Positions 51,482 to 60,855 of a DNA stretch of 64,000 nucleotides are shown piece after piece. Where the stretch lies: positions 3,974-67,973 of the forward strand of contig JBBSHE010000012.1 in NCBI GenBank assembly GCA_038253325.1, in the 5' to 3' direction. Made by a program: the position numbers and the translations under genes. Numbering within the stretch: the stretch's first letter is position 1; every line of letters begins with the position of its first letter. Below the pieces are notes generated by a model. That model did no database searches, was not told the DNA's origin, and was given only the letters and a program-made list of their open reading frames with translations. The stretch is from JBBSHE01 sp038253325 (GTDB lineage Bacteria > Actinomycetota > Actinomycetes > Propionibacteriales > Nocardioidaceae).

Positions 51482-52474
51482 GTGGGCTACCGAGCCATCC
51501 AAGCGGCGCTTGCTACCGGCGCGCTGGTATGTGCGATCTCTGGGATCGTACCGGCTCCATCGGCCTCGGTGGCCGCCGTGAACGGCGATCCGGTGATCGC
51601 AGCCGTCGGCGACATGGCATGTGATCGCTCGGACCGGGCATGGAGTAGTGGTAAAGGAACGTCGACCCATTGCCGGCAGGCCTCGACCTCAAATCGGCTC
51701 TTGGCCGACTCATCGGTGGGTACGGTCCTCGGCCTTGGCGACTATCAGTACGACTGCGGCGACCTCGCGGACTACGCCGTCTCGTACAACCCCACCTGGG
51801 GGAGGCTGGACTCGATGATGGACCCCGTTGCGGGCAATCACGAGTATGAAACCGGCGTCGACGCATTCGGAGCGCACTGCCCGAGCGGCAACACCGCGGC
51901 GAACAACTACTTCGACCACTTCGGCGCAGCCGCCCACCCGGGAACCGATGGGCACTTCTCGTTCGACCTCGGGTCGTGGCATCTGATCGCCCTGAACGCC
52001 AACTGTTCCAAGAGCAAGGTTGGGGGCTGCGGACCAACGAGCCCGCAAACACGGTGGCTCAAGGCGGACTTGGCAGCCACCACCAAGCCGTGCGTCGCCG
52101 CCTTCTGGCATCAGCCGCTGTGGACCGGTAACGGGACCGGGAGGCTCTTGGACTACAAGAGTTGGTGGGAAGCTCTGTATGCCGCGGGTGCAGACGTTGT
52201 GCTCAATGGCCACGTCCACAACTACCAGCGCTACGCCCCGAGAAACCCGTCCGGAGCAGTGGACACGCGCAACGGAATCACTGAGTACATCGTCGGCACC
52301 GGAGGCGAGTCTCTGGTTCCGCTGAAGACCAGCGTCACGCCACAGCCGGTCATCGCCAAAAGGACCTTCGGTTATCTCCGGATGACCCTTCATCCGAACG
52401 GCTGGGAATCCCGGTTCATCGACACCACCGGCGCAGTGCTCGACACGTCGGGAGGGACGTGCCACCCGCGCTGA
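51482..52474 (+). CDS. Secreted calcineurin-like metallophosphoesterase
   Basis: 330 aa. A signal peptide (residues 1-32, cleavage near ASVAA) is followed by a purple-acid-phosphatase-like fold: AAVGDMACD, LGLGDYQYDCG, DPVAGNHEYE, AFWHQPLW and LNGHVHNYQRYAP supply the two-metal site. Three to four Cys pairs fit an exported protein. The GTG start has GAAGGA upstream. It probably scavenges phosphate outside the cell. No Pho box was recognised in the 170-bp leader. Confidence 0.88.
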   Translation: MGYRAIQAALATGALVCAISGIVPAPSASVAAVNGDPVIAAVGDMACDRSDRAWSSGKGTSTHCRQASTSNRLLADSSVGTVLGLGDYQYDCGDLADYAVSYNPTWGRLDSMMDPVAGNHEYETGVDAFGAHCPSGNTAANNYFDHFGAAAHPGTDGHFSFDLGSWHLIALNANCSKSKVGGCGPTSPQTRWLKADLAATTKPCVAAFWHQPLWTGNGTGRLLDYKSWWEALYAAGADVVLNGHVHNYQRYAPRNPSGAVDTRNGITEYIVGTGGESLVPLKTSVTPQPVIAKRTFGYLRMTLHPNGWESRFIDTTGAVLDTSGGTCHPR

Positions 52475-52647
52475 CGACTTTCCGCGCCGGCTGCCGGCAC
52501 CGAGACGTCGTTGGATGCTGGACGGTCCGCCTCTCCAGCTGAAACGGGCTGGTTGCGATGCGGCCGGTTGCGAGACGGCCGGGTGTCCCGAGGTCGGGTC
52601 GGCCACGCCTCGTGCGGGGGTACCAAAACAACGTTAGGGTGAGTGCC

Positions 52648-52722
52648 ATGCGTCTGCTGATTCTGATCCTGGTCATCTTGGCGATCATTGCGCTCGTCTT
52701 CTTCCTCCTCCGGCGGCGGTGA
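52648..52722 (+). CDS. 24-aa hydrophobic membrane peptide
   Basis: MRLLILILVILAIIALVFFL followed by LRRR: one transmembrane helix with a positive C-terminal end. AGGGTG lies seven bases before the ATG. Its perfect single-helix design argues against chance in 70% GC DNA, where hydrophobic Ile-rich frames are rare. Possible roles include a toxin-like or regulatory peptide; unknown. Confidence 0.5.
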   Translation: MRLLILILVILAIIALVFFLLRRR

Positions 52723-53121
52723 GGAAACGGCGCGGCGCCACCCGGTCCCCGGCGACCTTGTCCCCGTCGACAGCCGACGCGACTCTGCCCCCTTGACGGC
52801 CGGGGAAACACACGAATCCCCGGGCCGGAGGGGGCCGGGAGGACTGGTTTCTCAACCCCCCGTCCTAGGATCGTGACGACCCGGGTCGCCACCCACCATG
52901 GCGAATCCGGTACCCACCCGTCGCCGACTTAGTCCTCCTCGATGATTTCAATTTCGGCCGACGGCCCGTCCGCCTACGGTGGGCCATTGTCTTCGGTCCG
53001 TCCGAATACGCGTCACGCGCGCAGCGGCATGCGGGCTAATCCGGTGGGGCAAACCCGCGGCCCCCGATACGATCGCGTGATGTCAGCTCGCCGTCGGCGG
53101 GGTTTCGCAGCTGGAGGTTTC
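52723..53121. other. Leader region of thrS
   Basis: About 400 bp without a gene. A 7-bp stem CCGGGGA/TCCCCGG at 52800-52823 and the -10-like TAGGAT at 52867 are seen. The T-box sequence expected in some aminoacyl-tRNA synthetase leaders is absent. Confidence 0.4.
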
Positions 53122-55122
53122 GTGTCCGAGTTCCACGTCACCGTTGTCCGCGCAGGCGAGTCCGCCGAGCGTACGGTGAGAACGGGCACGAAGGCCTGGG
53201 AGCTGTTCGCCGACGACCCCGATGTCGTCGCCGCCGAGGTGGGGGATCAGCTCGTCGACCTGTCGTACAAGCTCGGCGCCGGCGACGTCATCACAGCGGT
53301 GCTGATCGGCTCCGGCGAGGGCCTCGCGATCCTGCGCCATTCGACCGCGCATGTCGCCGCGCAAGCCGTGCAGCAGCTGTTTCCCGACGCGAAGCTCGGC
53401 ATCGGACCCCCGATCGAAGACGGCTTCTACTACGACTTTGACGTCGCGGAGCCGTTCAAGCCGGACGACGTCGAGCGCATCCAGTCGCAGATGCGCAGGA
53501 TCGTCAAGGAGAACCAGCAGTTTTCCCGACGCGAGGTCAGCGACGACGAGGCGCGACGGGAGCTCTCCGACGAGCCGTACAAACTCGAGTTGATCGACCT
53601 CAAGGGCTCGAGCCACTCCGACGATACCGAGGTCGAGGTCGGCGCGGACCAGCTCACCATCTACGACAATGTCACGCGTGACGGGTCCGTCGCCTGGAAA
53701 GACTTGTGCCGCGGCCCGCACCTGCCGACCACCAGGCGAATCCCGGCGTTCAAGCTGATGCGCACCGCGGCCGCGTACTGGCGCGGTGACGACAAGAACA
53801 AGCAGCTGCAACGGCTGTACGGCACCGCGTGGCCGAGCAAGGAGGATCTGGACACGCACCTCGAGCAGCTGGCAGAGGCCGAGCGCCGTGACCATCGACG
53901 GCTTGGCGTCGAGCTCGACCTGTTCAGCTTCCCGGCCGAGATCGGGCCCGGGCTCGCGGTGTTCCACCCCAAGGGAGGGGTGCTGCGCAAGGCTATGGAG
54001 GACTACGCCCGGATGCGGCACGAGCAGGGCGGGTACGAGTTCGTTTACACGCCACACATCAGCAAGGAACAACTCTTCCAGACCTCCGGACACCTCGAGT
54101 GGTACGCCGACGGCATGTACCCGCCGATGCATCTCGACGAGGAGCGCGACTCCGAGGGCAACATCCGCAAGCCTGGGCAGAACTACTACCCGAAGCCGAT
54201 GAACTGCCCGATGCACATCCTGGTGTTCAAGGCACGCGCCCGCTCGTACCGTGAGTTGCCGCTGCGGCTCTTTGAGTTCGGGACCGTCTACCGCTACGAG
54301 ATGTCCGGGGTGGTCCACGGCCTGACCCGGGCGCGCGGCTTCACGCAGGACGACTCGCACATCTTCTGCACCCCCGACCAGCTCGCCGGCGAGCTCGCCA
54401 GCCTGCTGACCTTCGTGATCGAACTGTTGCGAGATTACGGTCTCGAGGAGTTCAGTGCGGACCTGTCCACGCGTCCCGACAACTTCGTGGGCGATCCGGT
54501 CGATTGGGACATCGCTGAGGCGGCACTTGAGAACGCCTTGCAGAAGTCCGGCGTCGAGTACGCCGTCGCCGAGGGCGAGGGCGCGTTCTACGCACCAAAG
54601 ATCGACGTCCATGTGAAGGATGCGATCGGGCGGCGCTGGCAGTTGTCGACACTCCAGGTCGACCTGCAGTTCCCGGACCGGTTCGACCTCACGTACCAGA
54701 CGGCCGCGGGCACCCGCGAGCGCCCTTACATGATCCACCGAGCGTTGTTCGGCTCGATCGAGCGGTTTCTGGGGATCCTCGTCGAGCACTATGCCGGCGC
54801 ATTTCCGCCCTGGCTGGCGCCGGTGCAGGTCGTCGCGATCCCGATTGCGGAGCGGCATGGTGCGTACCTAAATCAGCTCGCCGAGCGCCTGCGGTCCCGC
54901 GGGATCCGGGTCGAGGTGGACGACTCCGACGAGCGGATGCAAAAGAAGATCCGCACTGCTCAGCTTCAGAAGGTGCCGTACATGCTGATCGCCGGAGACC
55001 GCGACGTCGAGCAGGGTGCCGTGTCGTTTCGTTACCGCAGCGGTGAGCAGGACAACGGCATCGGTGTCGACGAGGCGGTCGACCGGATCGTCAAGGCCGT
55101 GGAGTCGCGGACGAACGTATGA
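53122..55122 (+). CDS. thrS: Threonyl-tRNA synthetase
   Basis: 666 aa. TGS domain (residues 1-65), editing domain with LRHSTAHVAAQAVQ (about 75-220), catalytic core with TSGHLEWYADGMY, KPMNCPMHILVF (zinc Cys), FTQDDSHIFC and HRALFGSIERFLGILVEHYAG, then the anticodon-binding domain. GTG 53122 follows GGAGG by four bases; earlier in-frame starts only add an Arg-rich stretch. The next gene overlaps by 4 bp. Confidence 0.97.
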   Translation: MSEFHVTVVRAGESAERTVRTGTKAWELFADDPDVVAAEVGDQLVDLSYKLGAGDVITAVLIGSGEGLAILRHSTAHVAAQAVQQLFPDAKLGIGPPIEDGFYYDFDVAEPFKPDDVERIQSQMRRIVKENQQFSRREVSDDEARRELSDEPYKLELIDLKGSSHSDDTEVEVGADQLTIYDNVTRDGSVAWKDLCRGPHLPTTRRIPAFKLMRTAAAYWRGDDKNKQLQRLYGTAWPSKEDLDTHLEQLAEAERRDHRRLGVELDLFSFPAEIGPGLAVFHPKGGVLRKAMEDYARMRHEQGGYEFVYTPHISKEQLFQTSGHLEWYADGMYPPMHLDEERDSEGNIRKPGQNYYPKPMNCPMHILVFKARARSYRELPLRLFEFGTVYRYEMSGVVHGLTRARGFTQDDSHIFCTPDQLAGELASLLTFVIELLRDYGLEEFSADLSTRPDNFVGDPVDWDIAEAALENALQKSGVEYAVAEGEGAFYAPKIDVHVKDAIGRRWQLSTLQVDLQFPDRFDLTYQTAAGTRERPYMIHRALFGSIERFLGILVEHYAGAFPPWLAPVQVVAIPIAERHGAYLNQLAERLRSRGIRVEVDDSDERMQKKIRTAQLQKVPYMLIAGDRDVEQGAVSFRYRSGEQDNGIGVDEAVDRIVKAVESRTNV

Positions 55123-55676
55123 CCTCGGTCGAGCCTCAGCACGGCGTCGGGTCGCCCGACGGCTTCCAGCGGCTCTGGACGCCGCACCGGTTGGCGTACA
55201 TCCAGACGGGCGACACGTCGGGCGACCAGGCCGACGGTGGGTGTGCGTTCTGTTCGATCCCGGCCCGGGACGACGAGGACGGACTGATCGTCCGCCGGGG
55301 TGAGGTCGCGTACGCGGTGCTGAACCTGTTCCCGTACAACCCCGGCCACCTGCTGGTGTGCCCGTACCGGCACGTCGCCGACTTCACCGACCTCACGGTG
55401 GAGGAGGTGGCGGAGGTCGGCACTCTCACGCAGCAGGCGATGGCGACGATCCGGGTGGCGTCGGCTCCGCGCGGGTTCAACCTGGGGGTCAACCAGGGCG
55501 AGGTCGCCGGCGCGGGGATCGCGGCGCACCTGCACGAACATGTCGTCCCCCGGTGGGGAGGCGACGCCAACTTCATGCCGATCGTGGCGCAGACCAAGGT
55601 GCTGCCTCAACTCCTTCGCGACACCCGCGACACGTTGGCTTCCGGCTGGGTCGTCGCCGAGCCACCCGCCGGCTGA
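55119..55676 (+). CDS. HIT-domain protein (AP4A phosphorylase-like)
   Basis: 185 aa. GGCAFCSIPARDDE has the Cys-x-x-Cys start, VAYAVLNLFPYNPGHLLVCPYRHV the fold core, and AHLHEHVVPRW the histidine triad (H-x-H-x-H). Mycobacterial homologues split diadenosine tetraphosphate, a by-product of aminoacyl-tRNA synthetases. That fits co-translation with thrS through an ATGA overlap. Confidence 0.9.
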   Translation: MTSVEPQHGVGSPDGFQRLWTPHRLAYIQTGDTSGDQADGGCAFCSIPARDDEDGLIVRRGEVAYAVLNLFPYNPGHLLVCPYRHVADFTDLTVEEVAEVGTLTQQAMATIRVASAPRGFNLGVNQGEVAGAGIAAHLHEHVVPRWGGDANFMPIVAQTKVLPQLLRDTRDTLASGWVVAEPPAG

Positions 55677-55691
55677 ACAACGGCTGGAGTG

Positions 55692-55795
55692 TCTGCTTTC
55701 CCAGGTTAACGTGGGATCTCAGCACTCTGCCCAGGTAATTTCCTGGGTGAAGTGCAGACGTCCCACGTTAACCTGGGAAAGCAGAGCGACCCCCG
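55692..55795. terminator. Long inverted repeat between convergent genes
   Basis: Arms 55692-55716 and 55771-55795 are perfectly complementary over 25 bp (TCTGCTTTCCCAGGTTAACG at the start). The 54-bp centre contains a smaller nested stem (CCCAGG/CCTGGG with GCACT/AGTGC outside). It fills the gap between the HIT and EF-G-like genes, so a bidirectional terminator is likely. The strength of the stem also allows a cruciform or a repeat element. Confidence 0.65.
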
Positions 55796-55801
55796 GTCGG
55801 A

Positions 55802-57967
55802 TCAGGAAGCGGCCGCGGCCATCTTGGAGACCAGGTGGCTCGGCATCGGCTCGTACCTTGCGAACGTACGGCTGAACGTCCCGGTGCCGTGGCTCAGCGA
55901 GCGCAGCTCACTGGCGTACCGGGTGAGCTCGATCTGCGGGGCTTCGGCCTTCACCAGGGTTCGGCCACCGGGCACCGGCTCGGTTCCGAGAACCCGGGCC
56001 CGCCGGGTCGAGAGGTCGCCCATGACCGCACCGACGAACTCGTCATCGATGAGCACCTCTACCTGGTCGAACGGCTCAAGCAGCCTCAGGTCGGCGTGGT
56101 CGGCGGCATCCCGCAGCGCGAGACCACCGGCCGTCTGGAACGCCATGTCGGAGGAGTCGACGCTGTGTGCCTTCCCGTCGACGAGGGTCACCCGGACGTC
56201 GACGACCGGGTACCCGGCGAGCAGGCCGCGGTCCATCTGGGCCCGGACACCCTTCTCGACGCTCGGAATGAACTGCCGCGGTACCGAGCCGCCGACCACC
56301 TTGTCGACGAACTCGAACCCGCCGCCGCCCGGAAGCGGTTGGACCTCGATGTCGCAGACGGCGTACTGGCCATGGCCGCCGGACTGCTTGACGTGCCTGC
56401 CATGTCCCTTGCTGGCATCGGCGATCGTCTCCCGCAACGGCACCCGGAGGTCGACCTGGTCGACCTGGACGGAGTAGCGGTGCGAGAGCCGGTCGAGGAG
56501 CACATCGGCGTGCGCTTCGCCCATCGTCCACAGCACCAGCTGGTGCGTCTCGGCGTTGTGGTCGATCCGGAGGGTGGGGTCCTCCGCCGCCAGCCTGCCC
56601 AGGGCGGCGCCGAGCTTGTCCTCGTCGGCCTTGGCGCGGGCCACGATCGCGATCGGCAGCAACGGCTCCGGCATCGTCCACGGCTCCATCACGACCGAGT
56701 GGTCCTTGTCGCTCAACGTGTCACCTGTCTCGGCCCGGGAGAGCTTCGCGACGACGCAGATGTCACCGGCCACGCAGTGCGGGACGGGACGCAGCTGTTT
56801 ACCGAGCGGTGAGGCGAGTGAACCGATCCTCTCGTCCTCATCGTGGTCCTCGTGTCCGCGGCTGTCGTCGGCGAACGCCGACAGGTGGCCCGAGACGTGG
56901 ACCGCGAGGTCGGGCTTGAGTGTTCCCGAGAACACTCGCACCATGCTGATCCGGCCGACGTACGGGTCCGACGTCGTCTTCACGATCTCCGCGACCAGCG
57001 GTCCGCCCGGGTTGCAGCGGATGCCGTCGACTGCCTTTCCGGCGGTCGTGAAGACCGGTGGGATCGGGTGCTCGGCCGGCGCCGGGAACGCGCCGCGGAT
57101 GATCTCGAGCAGCTCTTCCAGGCCGAGCCCCGTACCGGCGCCCAGCGGGATGACGGGGAAGAACGTCCCTCGCGCCACGGCGGTCTCGAGATCGTCGACC
57201 ATCAGGTCGAACTCGATTGGTTCACCGCTCATGTAGCGGTCCATCAGCGTCTCGTCCTCGGACTCCTCGATGATGCCCTCGAGGAGGGTGCCCCGGTGCT
57301 CGTCGACCAACAACTGTTCGTCGTCGGTCGGCTGGCGGATCTGTCGTCCGGACTCGGCGAAGGAGGAGTAGTCGGAGATGGTCTGCGACAGCAGCGCAGC
57401 AAGGTCGGCGACGTCTGAACCAGGCTGGGGGACCGGGACATACAGCGGGACCACCTTGTCGCCGAACGCCTCCTGCGCCTGCGCCAGGACACCCGAGTAG
57501 TCGGCGCGGGGATGGTTCACTTTGGTGATCACGACGACGCGCGGCATGCCGACGGCCTCGCACTCGTGCCACAGCGTCTTCGTGGTGCCGTCGACCCCCT
57601 CGCTGGCGGCGATGACGAACAAGGCGCAGTCGGCGGCTCGCAGGCCGGCCCGGAGATCCCCGACGTAGTCGGCGTACCCCGGTGTGTCGAGCAGGTTGAC
57701 CTTGACACCCTCGTACAAAAGAGGAGTCAGGGACAGCCCGACGGATCGCTGCTGGCGAAGCTCGGCCTCGTCGAAGTCGCTGGTGGTCGTGCCGTCCTCG
57801 ACCCGCCCCGCCCGATTGATCGTCCCGGTGGCCCACAGCAGGTTCTCGACGAGCGTCGTTTTTCCCGAACCGGCCGGCCCCACCACGGCCACGTTGCGCA
57901 CCAGGCTCGGGTCGTCGACCCGGGGTGCGGCCCCGTCGCCGGCACCGGCTGCGATCTTGTCCGCCAT
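55802..57967 (-). CDS. Elongation factor G-like paralogue (FusA2 type)
   Basis: 721 aa, EF-G layout. The GTPase has GPAGSGKTTL (G1), LLDTPGYADY (G3) and ITKVNHPRAD (G4, Asn-Lys-x-Asp altered to Thr-Lys-Val-Asn). Domains II-V follow, with GGHGQYAVCDI in domain IV and GDLSTRRARVLG in domain V. Actinobacteria carry this second EF-G-like protein, which may act in recycling or stress. It has a His/Asp-rich insert (GHEDHDEDE). An AAGGAG site precedes ATG 57967. Confidence 0.88.
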   Translation of the reverse strand: MADKIAAGAGDGAAPRVDDPSLVRNVAVVGPAGSGKTTLVENLLWATGTINRAGRVEDGTTTSDFDEAELRQQRSVGLSLTPLLYEGVKVNLLDTPGYADYVGDLRAGLRAADCALFVIAASEGVDGTTKTLWHECEAVGMPRVVVITKVNHPRADYSGVLAQAQEAFGDKVVPLYVPVPQPGSDVADLAALLSQTISDYSSFAESGRQIRQPTDDEQLLVDEHRGTLLEGIIEESEDETLMDRYMSGEPIEFDLMVDDLETAVARGTFFPVIPLGAGTGLGLEELLEIIRGAFPAPAEHPIPPVFTTAGKAVDGIRCNPGGPLVAEIVKTTSDPYVGRISMVRVFSGTLKPDLAVHVSGHLSAFADDSRGHEDHDEDERIGSLASPLGKQLRPVPHCVAGDICVVAKLSRAETGDTLSDKDHSVVMEPWTMPEPLLPIAIVARAKADEDKLGAALGRLAAEDPTLRIDHNAETHQLVLWTMGEAHADVLLDRLSHRYSVQVDQVDLRVPLRETIADASKGHGRHVKQSGGHGQYAVCDIEVQPLPGGGGFEFVDKVVGGSVPRQFIPSVEKGVRAQMDRGLLAGYPVVDVRVTLVDGKAHSVDSSDMAFQTAGGLALRDAADHADLRLLEPFDQVEVLIDDEFVGAVMGDLSTRRARVLGTEPVPGGRTLVKAEAPQIELTRYASELRSLSHGTGTFSRTFARYEPMPSHLVSKMAAAAS

Positions 57968-58170
57968 CAGTGCTCCTTCGAAAAAGATCCGCGTGTATTC
58001 CACCTTGTCCCAGACCCCACCCCTCCACAAGTGCCCGCCGAAAGTGGTCTTGCGAGCGGCCACTTCCCGCGGCCGAATGGCTACCCGTAACACCCCGCCG
58101 GGTAGCATGCACGCCAGCGCCCACTGCGCCCGTCCGGCTGCACCCGATCCTGGAAGGCACCCGCCCGTCC

Positions 58171-58794
58171 ATGCTCCAACGCTTTCGCCAGTACTGGACC
58201 GCAGTGGTGGCGCCGATCGCACATCTGCTCATCAGGCTGCGAATCTCACCCGACGTGGTGACCGTCGTCGGCACGATGGGGGTTTGCTTCGGCGCGCTGT
58301 TCTTCTATCCCCGTGGGCAGTTCGTCGCTGGAGCCGTGTTCATCACCTGCTTCGTCTTCTCCGACATGATCGACGGGTACATGGCACGTACGCTCGGCCG
58401 GTCCTCGTCCTGGGGCGCTTTTCTCGACTCGACGCTCGACCGGTTCGGCGACGCAGCCGTCTTCATCGGGTTGGCGCTGTGGTTCTTCGGCGACGGCGAC
58501 AGCACGGTGAGTGCCTGCGTTGCGCTGTACGCACTGACGATGGGCGCCATGACGTCGTACATCCGGGCGAAGGCCGAGAGCCTCGGGATGACCGCGAAGG
58601 TCGGGATCGCCGAACGGGCCGAACGGCTGGCAGCGGTGCTTCTGATGACGGGCCTCGCGGGCATCTTCGACCAACCGGTCCTCATCCCCATCGTGCTGTG
58701 GGTCCTCGCCGCGGCCAGCTCCATCACGGTGGTCCAGCGGTTCGTGGTCGTTTACCGGCAGGCGCAGCGCCGGTCCGAAGCCACTGCCCCGTGA
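58171..58794 (+). CDS. pgsA: Phosphatidylinositol phosphate synthase (CDP-alcohol phosphatidyltransferase)
   Basis: 207 aa, six helices. The catalytic CDP-alcohol motif is DMIDGYMARTLGRSSSWGAFLD, quoted here in short: D-x2-D-G-x2-A-R-x8-G-x3-D-x3-D complete. It joins CDP-diacylglycerol with inositol phosphate in the membrane. First gene of the PIM operon; its stop overlaps the acyltransferase GTG. Confidence 0.92.
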   Translation: MLQRFRQYWTAVVAPIAHLLIRLRISPDVVTVVGTMGVCFGALFFYPRGQFVAGAVFITCFVFSDMIDGYMARTLGRSSSWGAFLDSTLDRFGDAAVFIGLALWFFGDGDSTVSACVALYALTMGAMTSYIRAKAESLGMTAKVGIAERAERLAAVLLMTGLAGIFDQPVLIPIVLWVLAAASSITVVQRFVVVYRQAQRRSEATAP

Positions 58795-59693
58795 TCGCCC
58801 GGCGAGCCCCGCACGAGCGCCTCGTCGAAACCGCGTTCGCGCTCGGCTGGGCACTGACCCGGCACTCGCCCGAGCCGGTTGCCGAACGGTTGCTCGAACA
58901 CGCCGCGGACCGGATCTACCGTCAGCAGGGAGCTGGGGTCCGCCAGCTCCGAGCCAACCTCGCGCGGAGCGGCACGCTGCCCGGGCCCGTGCTCGACCAG
59001 CTCACCCAGGACGCCATGCGGTCGTATTTCCGATACTGGCACGAGGCGTTCCGGCTACCCGGCTGGTCGGCGAGCCGGGTCGTGGACTCGGTCGTGACGA
59101 GCAACGAGCAGCCGCTGAGGTCGGCGTACGCTGAGGGCCGGGGCGCGGTCATCGCGCTGCCACACATGGCGAACTGGGATCTCGCCGGGGCCTGGGCCTG
59201 CCTCACCGGGATGCCGGTCAGCACCGTTGCCGAACGTCTCGAGCCCAAGACGCTCTTCGACCGGTTCGTCGCGTATCGCGAGCGCCTCGGCATGGAGGTG
59301 ATCCCGTTGTCCGAAGGAGCGCGGACGATGAGCGCGCTACGGTCTTCGATCGGGCGGCGTCGTCTCGTCTGTCTGGTTGCCGACCGCGACCTCACGAACG
59401 CCGGGGCCGAGGTCATGCTGCTCGGTGAGGCCGCCAGGCTGCCGATCGGTCCGGCGGCGCTGGCCGCTGCAACCGGCGCGCCGCTGCTCGCCGCGACCCT
59501 GTCGTTCCGTGGACCGCTGCTGCGCATCGACTTCAGCGAACCGCAGTCGGTCCGCCGACACCGCGACGACATCAATGCAGCGACCCAAACGGTCGCGGAC
59601 TGGTTCACCGCCGGGATCCGCCGTCACGCCGTCGACTGGCACATGCTTCAGCCGGTGTTCGTCGCGGACCTGCGCAGACGGGCGGTGGTGTGA
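58791..59693 (+). CDS. patA: Phosphatidylinositol mannoside acyltransferase
   Basis: 300 aa, LpxL-like lysophospholipid acyltransferase. The H-x4-D motif is PHMANWDLAG near residue 125. LVADRDLTNAGAEV and GPAALAAATGAPLL follow. It acylates the mannose of PIM1/PIM2. The GTG at 58791 overlaps the pgsA stop, and its own stop overlaps pimA. Confidence 0.9.
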   Translation: MIARRAPHERLVETAFALGWALTRHSPEPVAERLLEHAADRIYRQQGAGVRQLRANLARSGTLPGPVLDQLTQDAMRSYFRYWHEAFRLPGWSASRVVDSVVTSNEQPLRSAYAEGRGAVIALPHMANWDLAGAWACLTGMPVSTVAERLEPKTLFDRFVAYRERLGMEVIPLSEGARTMSALRSSIGRRRLVCLVADRDLTNAGAEVMLLGEAARLPIGPAALAAATGAPLLAATLSFRGPLLRIDFSEPQSVRRHRDDINAATQTVADWFTAGIRRHAVDWHMLQPVFVADLRRRAVV

Positions 59694-60814
59694 TGCGGGT
59701 CGGTCTGGTCTGCCCCTACTCGTTCGACGCTCCAGGTGGTGTGCAGAACCATGTGCGCGACCTGGCGTCGGTGCTGCGTGTCGCCGGTAACACGGTCTCG
59801 GTACTCGCACCGGGCGGTGCGTCAGCACCCGAACCCGGTTTCCGGAGCGCCGGACCGGCCGTCGCTGTCCCGTACAACGGGTCGGTCGCCCGCGTGACCT
59901 TCGGTCCCCGAGCCCGCCAGCGCACCCGCCAGTGGCTGAACGACGGGGCGTTCGACGTCGTCCACGTCCACGAGCCGTTCACGCCGAGCATCGCCCTCCT
60001 GGCACTGGCCGCTGCGGACGTCCCGGTGGTCGCGACCTTTCACGCCGCCAACAGCCGGTCGCGCGTGGTGTCGTCATTCGGCGGGTTGATCCGCGGGGCG
60101 GCGCACAAGATCGCCGCCTCGATAGCGGTCTCGGCGACCGCCCGGCAGACCCTGGAGCGCTACCTGGAGACCGACCCGGTCGTGATCCCGAACGGGATCT
60201 TCTGCGGAACCTTTCGCGAGCCGGCGCCGTCGGCACGAGTCGTCGGCGCTGCTCCTACCGTCACGTTCCTCGGCCGGGCAGACGAGCCGCGCAAGGGTCT
60301 CGGCACGTTGCTGGACGCGTTTGCGACGGTCGCAGTCCGCCACCCGAGAGCACGTCTGCTGGTCGCGGGACGCGGATCTCGGACGGTACGCATGTCGACG
60401 GTTCCGGCCGTGCGGAGTCGACTCGTCGACGTCGGAGTGGTGAGCGACCGGGAGCGGGCTCGGCTGTTCGCCGAGACGGACGTGTTCGTCGCGCCGAACC
60501 TGCGGGGCGAGAGTTTCGGCGTGGTCCTCGTCGAGGCCATGGCCAGTCGTACGGCCGTCGTCGCAAGCGACCTACCGGCGTTCTCCGACGTTCTCGGACA
60601 CGGAAGGTTCGGCGCTCTCTTTCCGGTCGGGGACCCGGCCCGGTGCGCCGACGCCGTCTCCGGCCTGCTCGACGACGAGGATCGGCGCGAAGCTCTCGCG
60701 GCCGCCGGTTTCGCCGCCGCCCAGGGGTTCGACTGGAGCGTCGTCGCACCCCGGATCACCTCGGTCTACGACTCCGTCCGATTGGCTGGCGACCGCGCCG
60801 ACGCCGTACGATAG
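59693..60814 (+). CDS. pimA: Phosphatidylinositol alpha-mannosyltransferase
   Basis: 373 aa, GT4 family. The acceptor loop CPYSFDAPGGVQNHVRDLA lies at the start, TFHAANSRSR in the N-domain and the donor-binding E-x7-E in GESFGVVLVEAM. It transfers the first mannose from GDP-Man to phosphatidylinositol on the inner membrane face. ATG 59693 overlaps the patA stop (TGATG). Confidence 0.93.
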   Translation: MRVGLVCPYSFDAPGGVQNHVRDLASVLRVAGNTVSVLAPGGASAPEPGFRSAGPAVAVPYNGSVARVTFGPRARQRTRQWLNDGAFDVVHVHEPFTPSIALLALAAADVPVVATFHAANSRSRVVSSFGGLIRGAAHKIAASIAVSATARQTLERYLETDPVVIPNGIFCGTFREPAPSARVVGAAPTVTFLGRADEPRKGLGTLLDAFATVAVRHPRARLLVAGRGSRTVRMSTVPAVRSRLVDVGVVSDRERARLFAETDVFVAPNLRGESFGVVLVEAMASRTAVVASDLPAFSDVLGHGRFGALFPVGDPARCADAVSGLLDDEDRREALAAAGFAAAQGFDWSVVAPRITSVYDSVRLAGDRADAVR

Positions 60815-60855
60815 AGGCGATCCCCTTTTCCTTTCCCGCGCGTACGAAGGCATCC

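Noticed and set aside
52723..53121. Possible T-box riboswitch before thrS
   Set aside because: The conserved T-box element and specifier stem were not found; only short GC hairpins are present.
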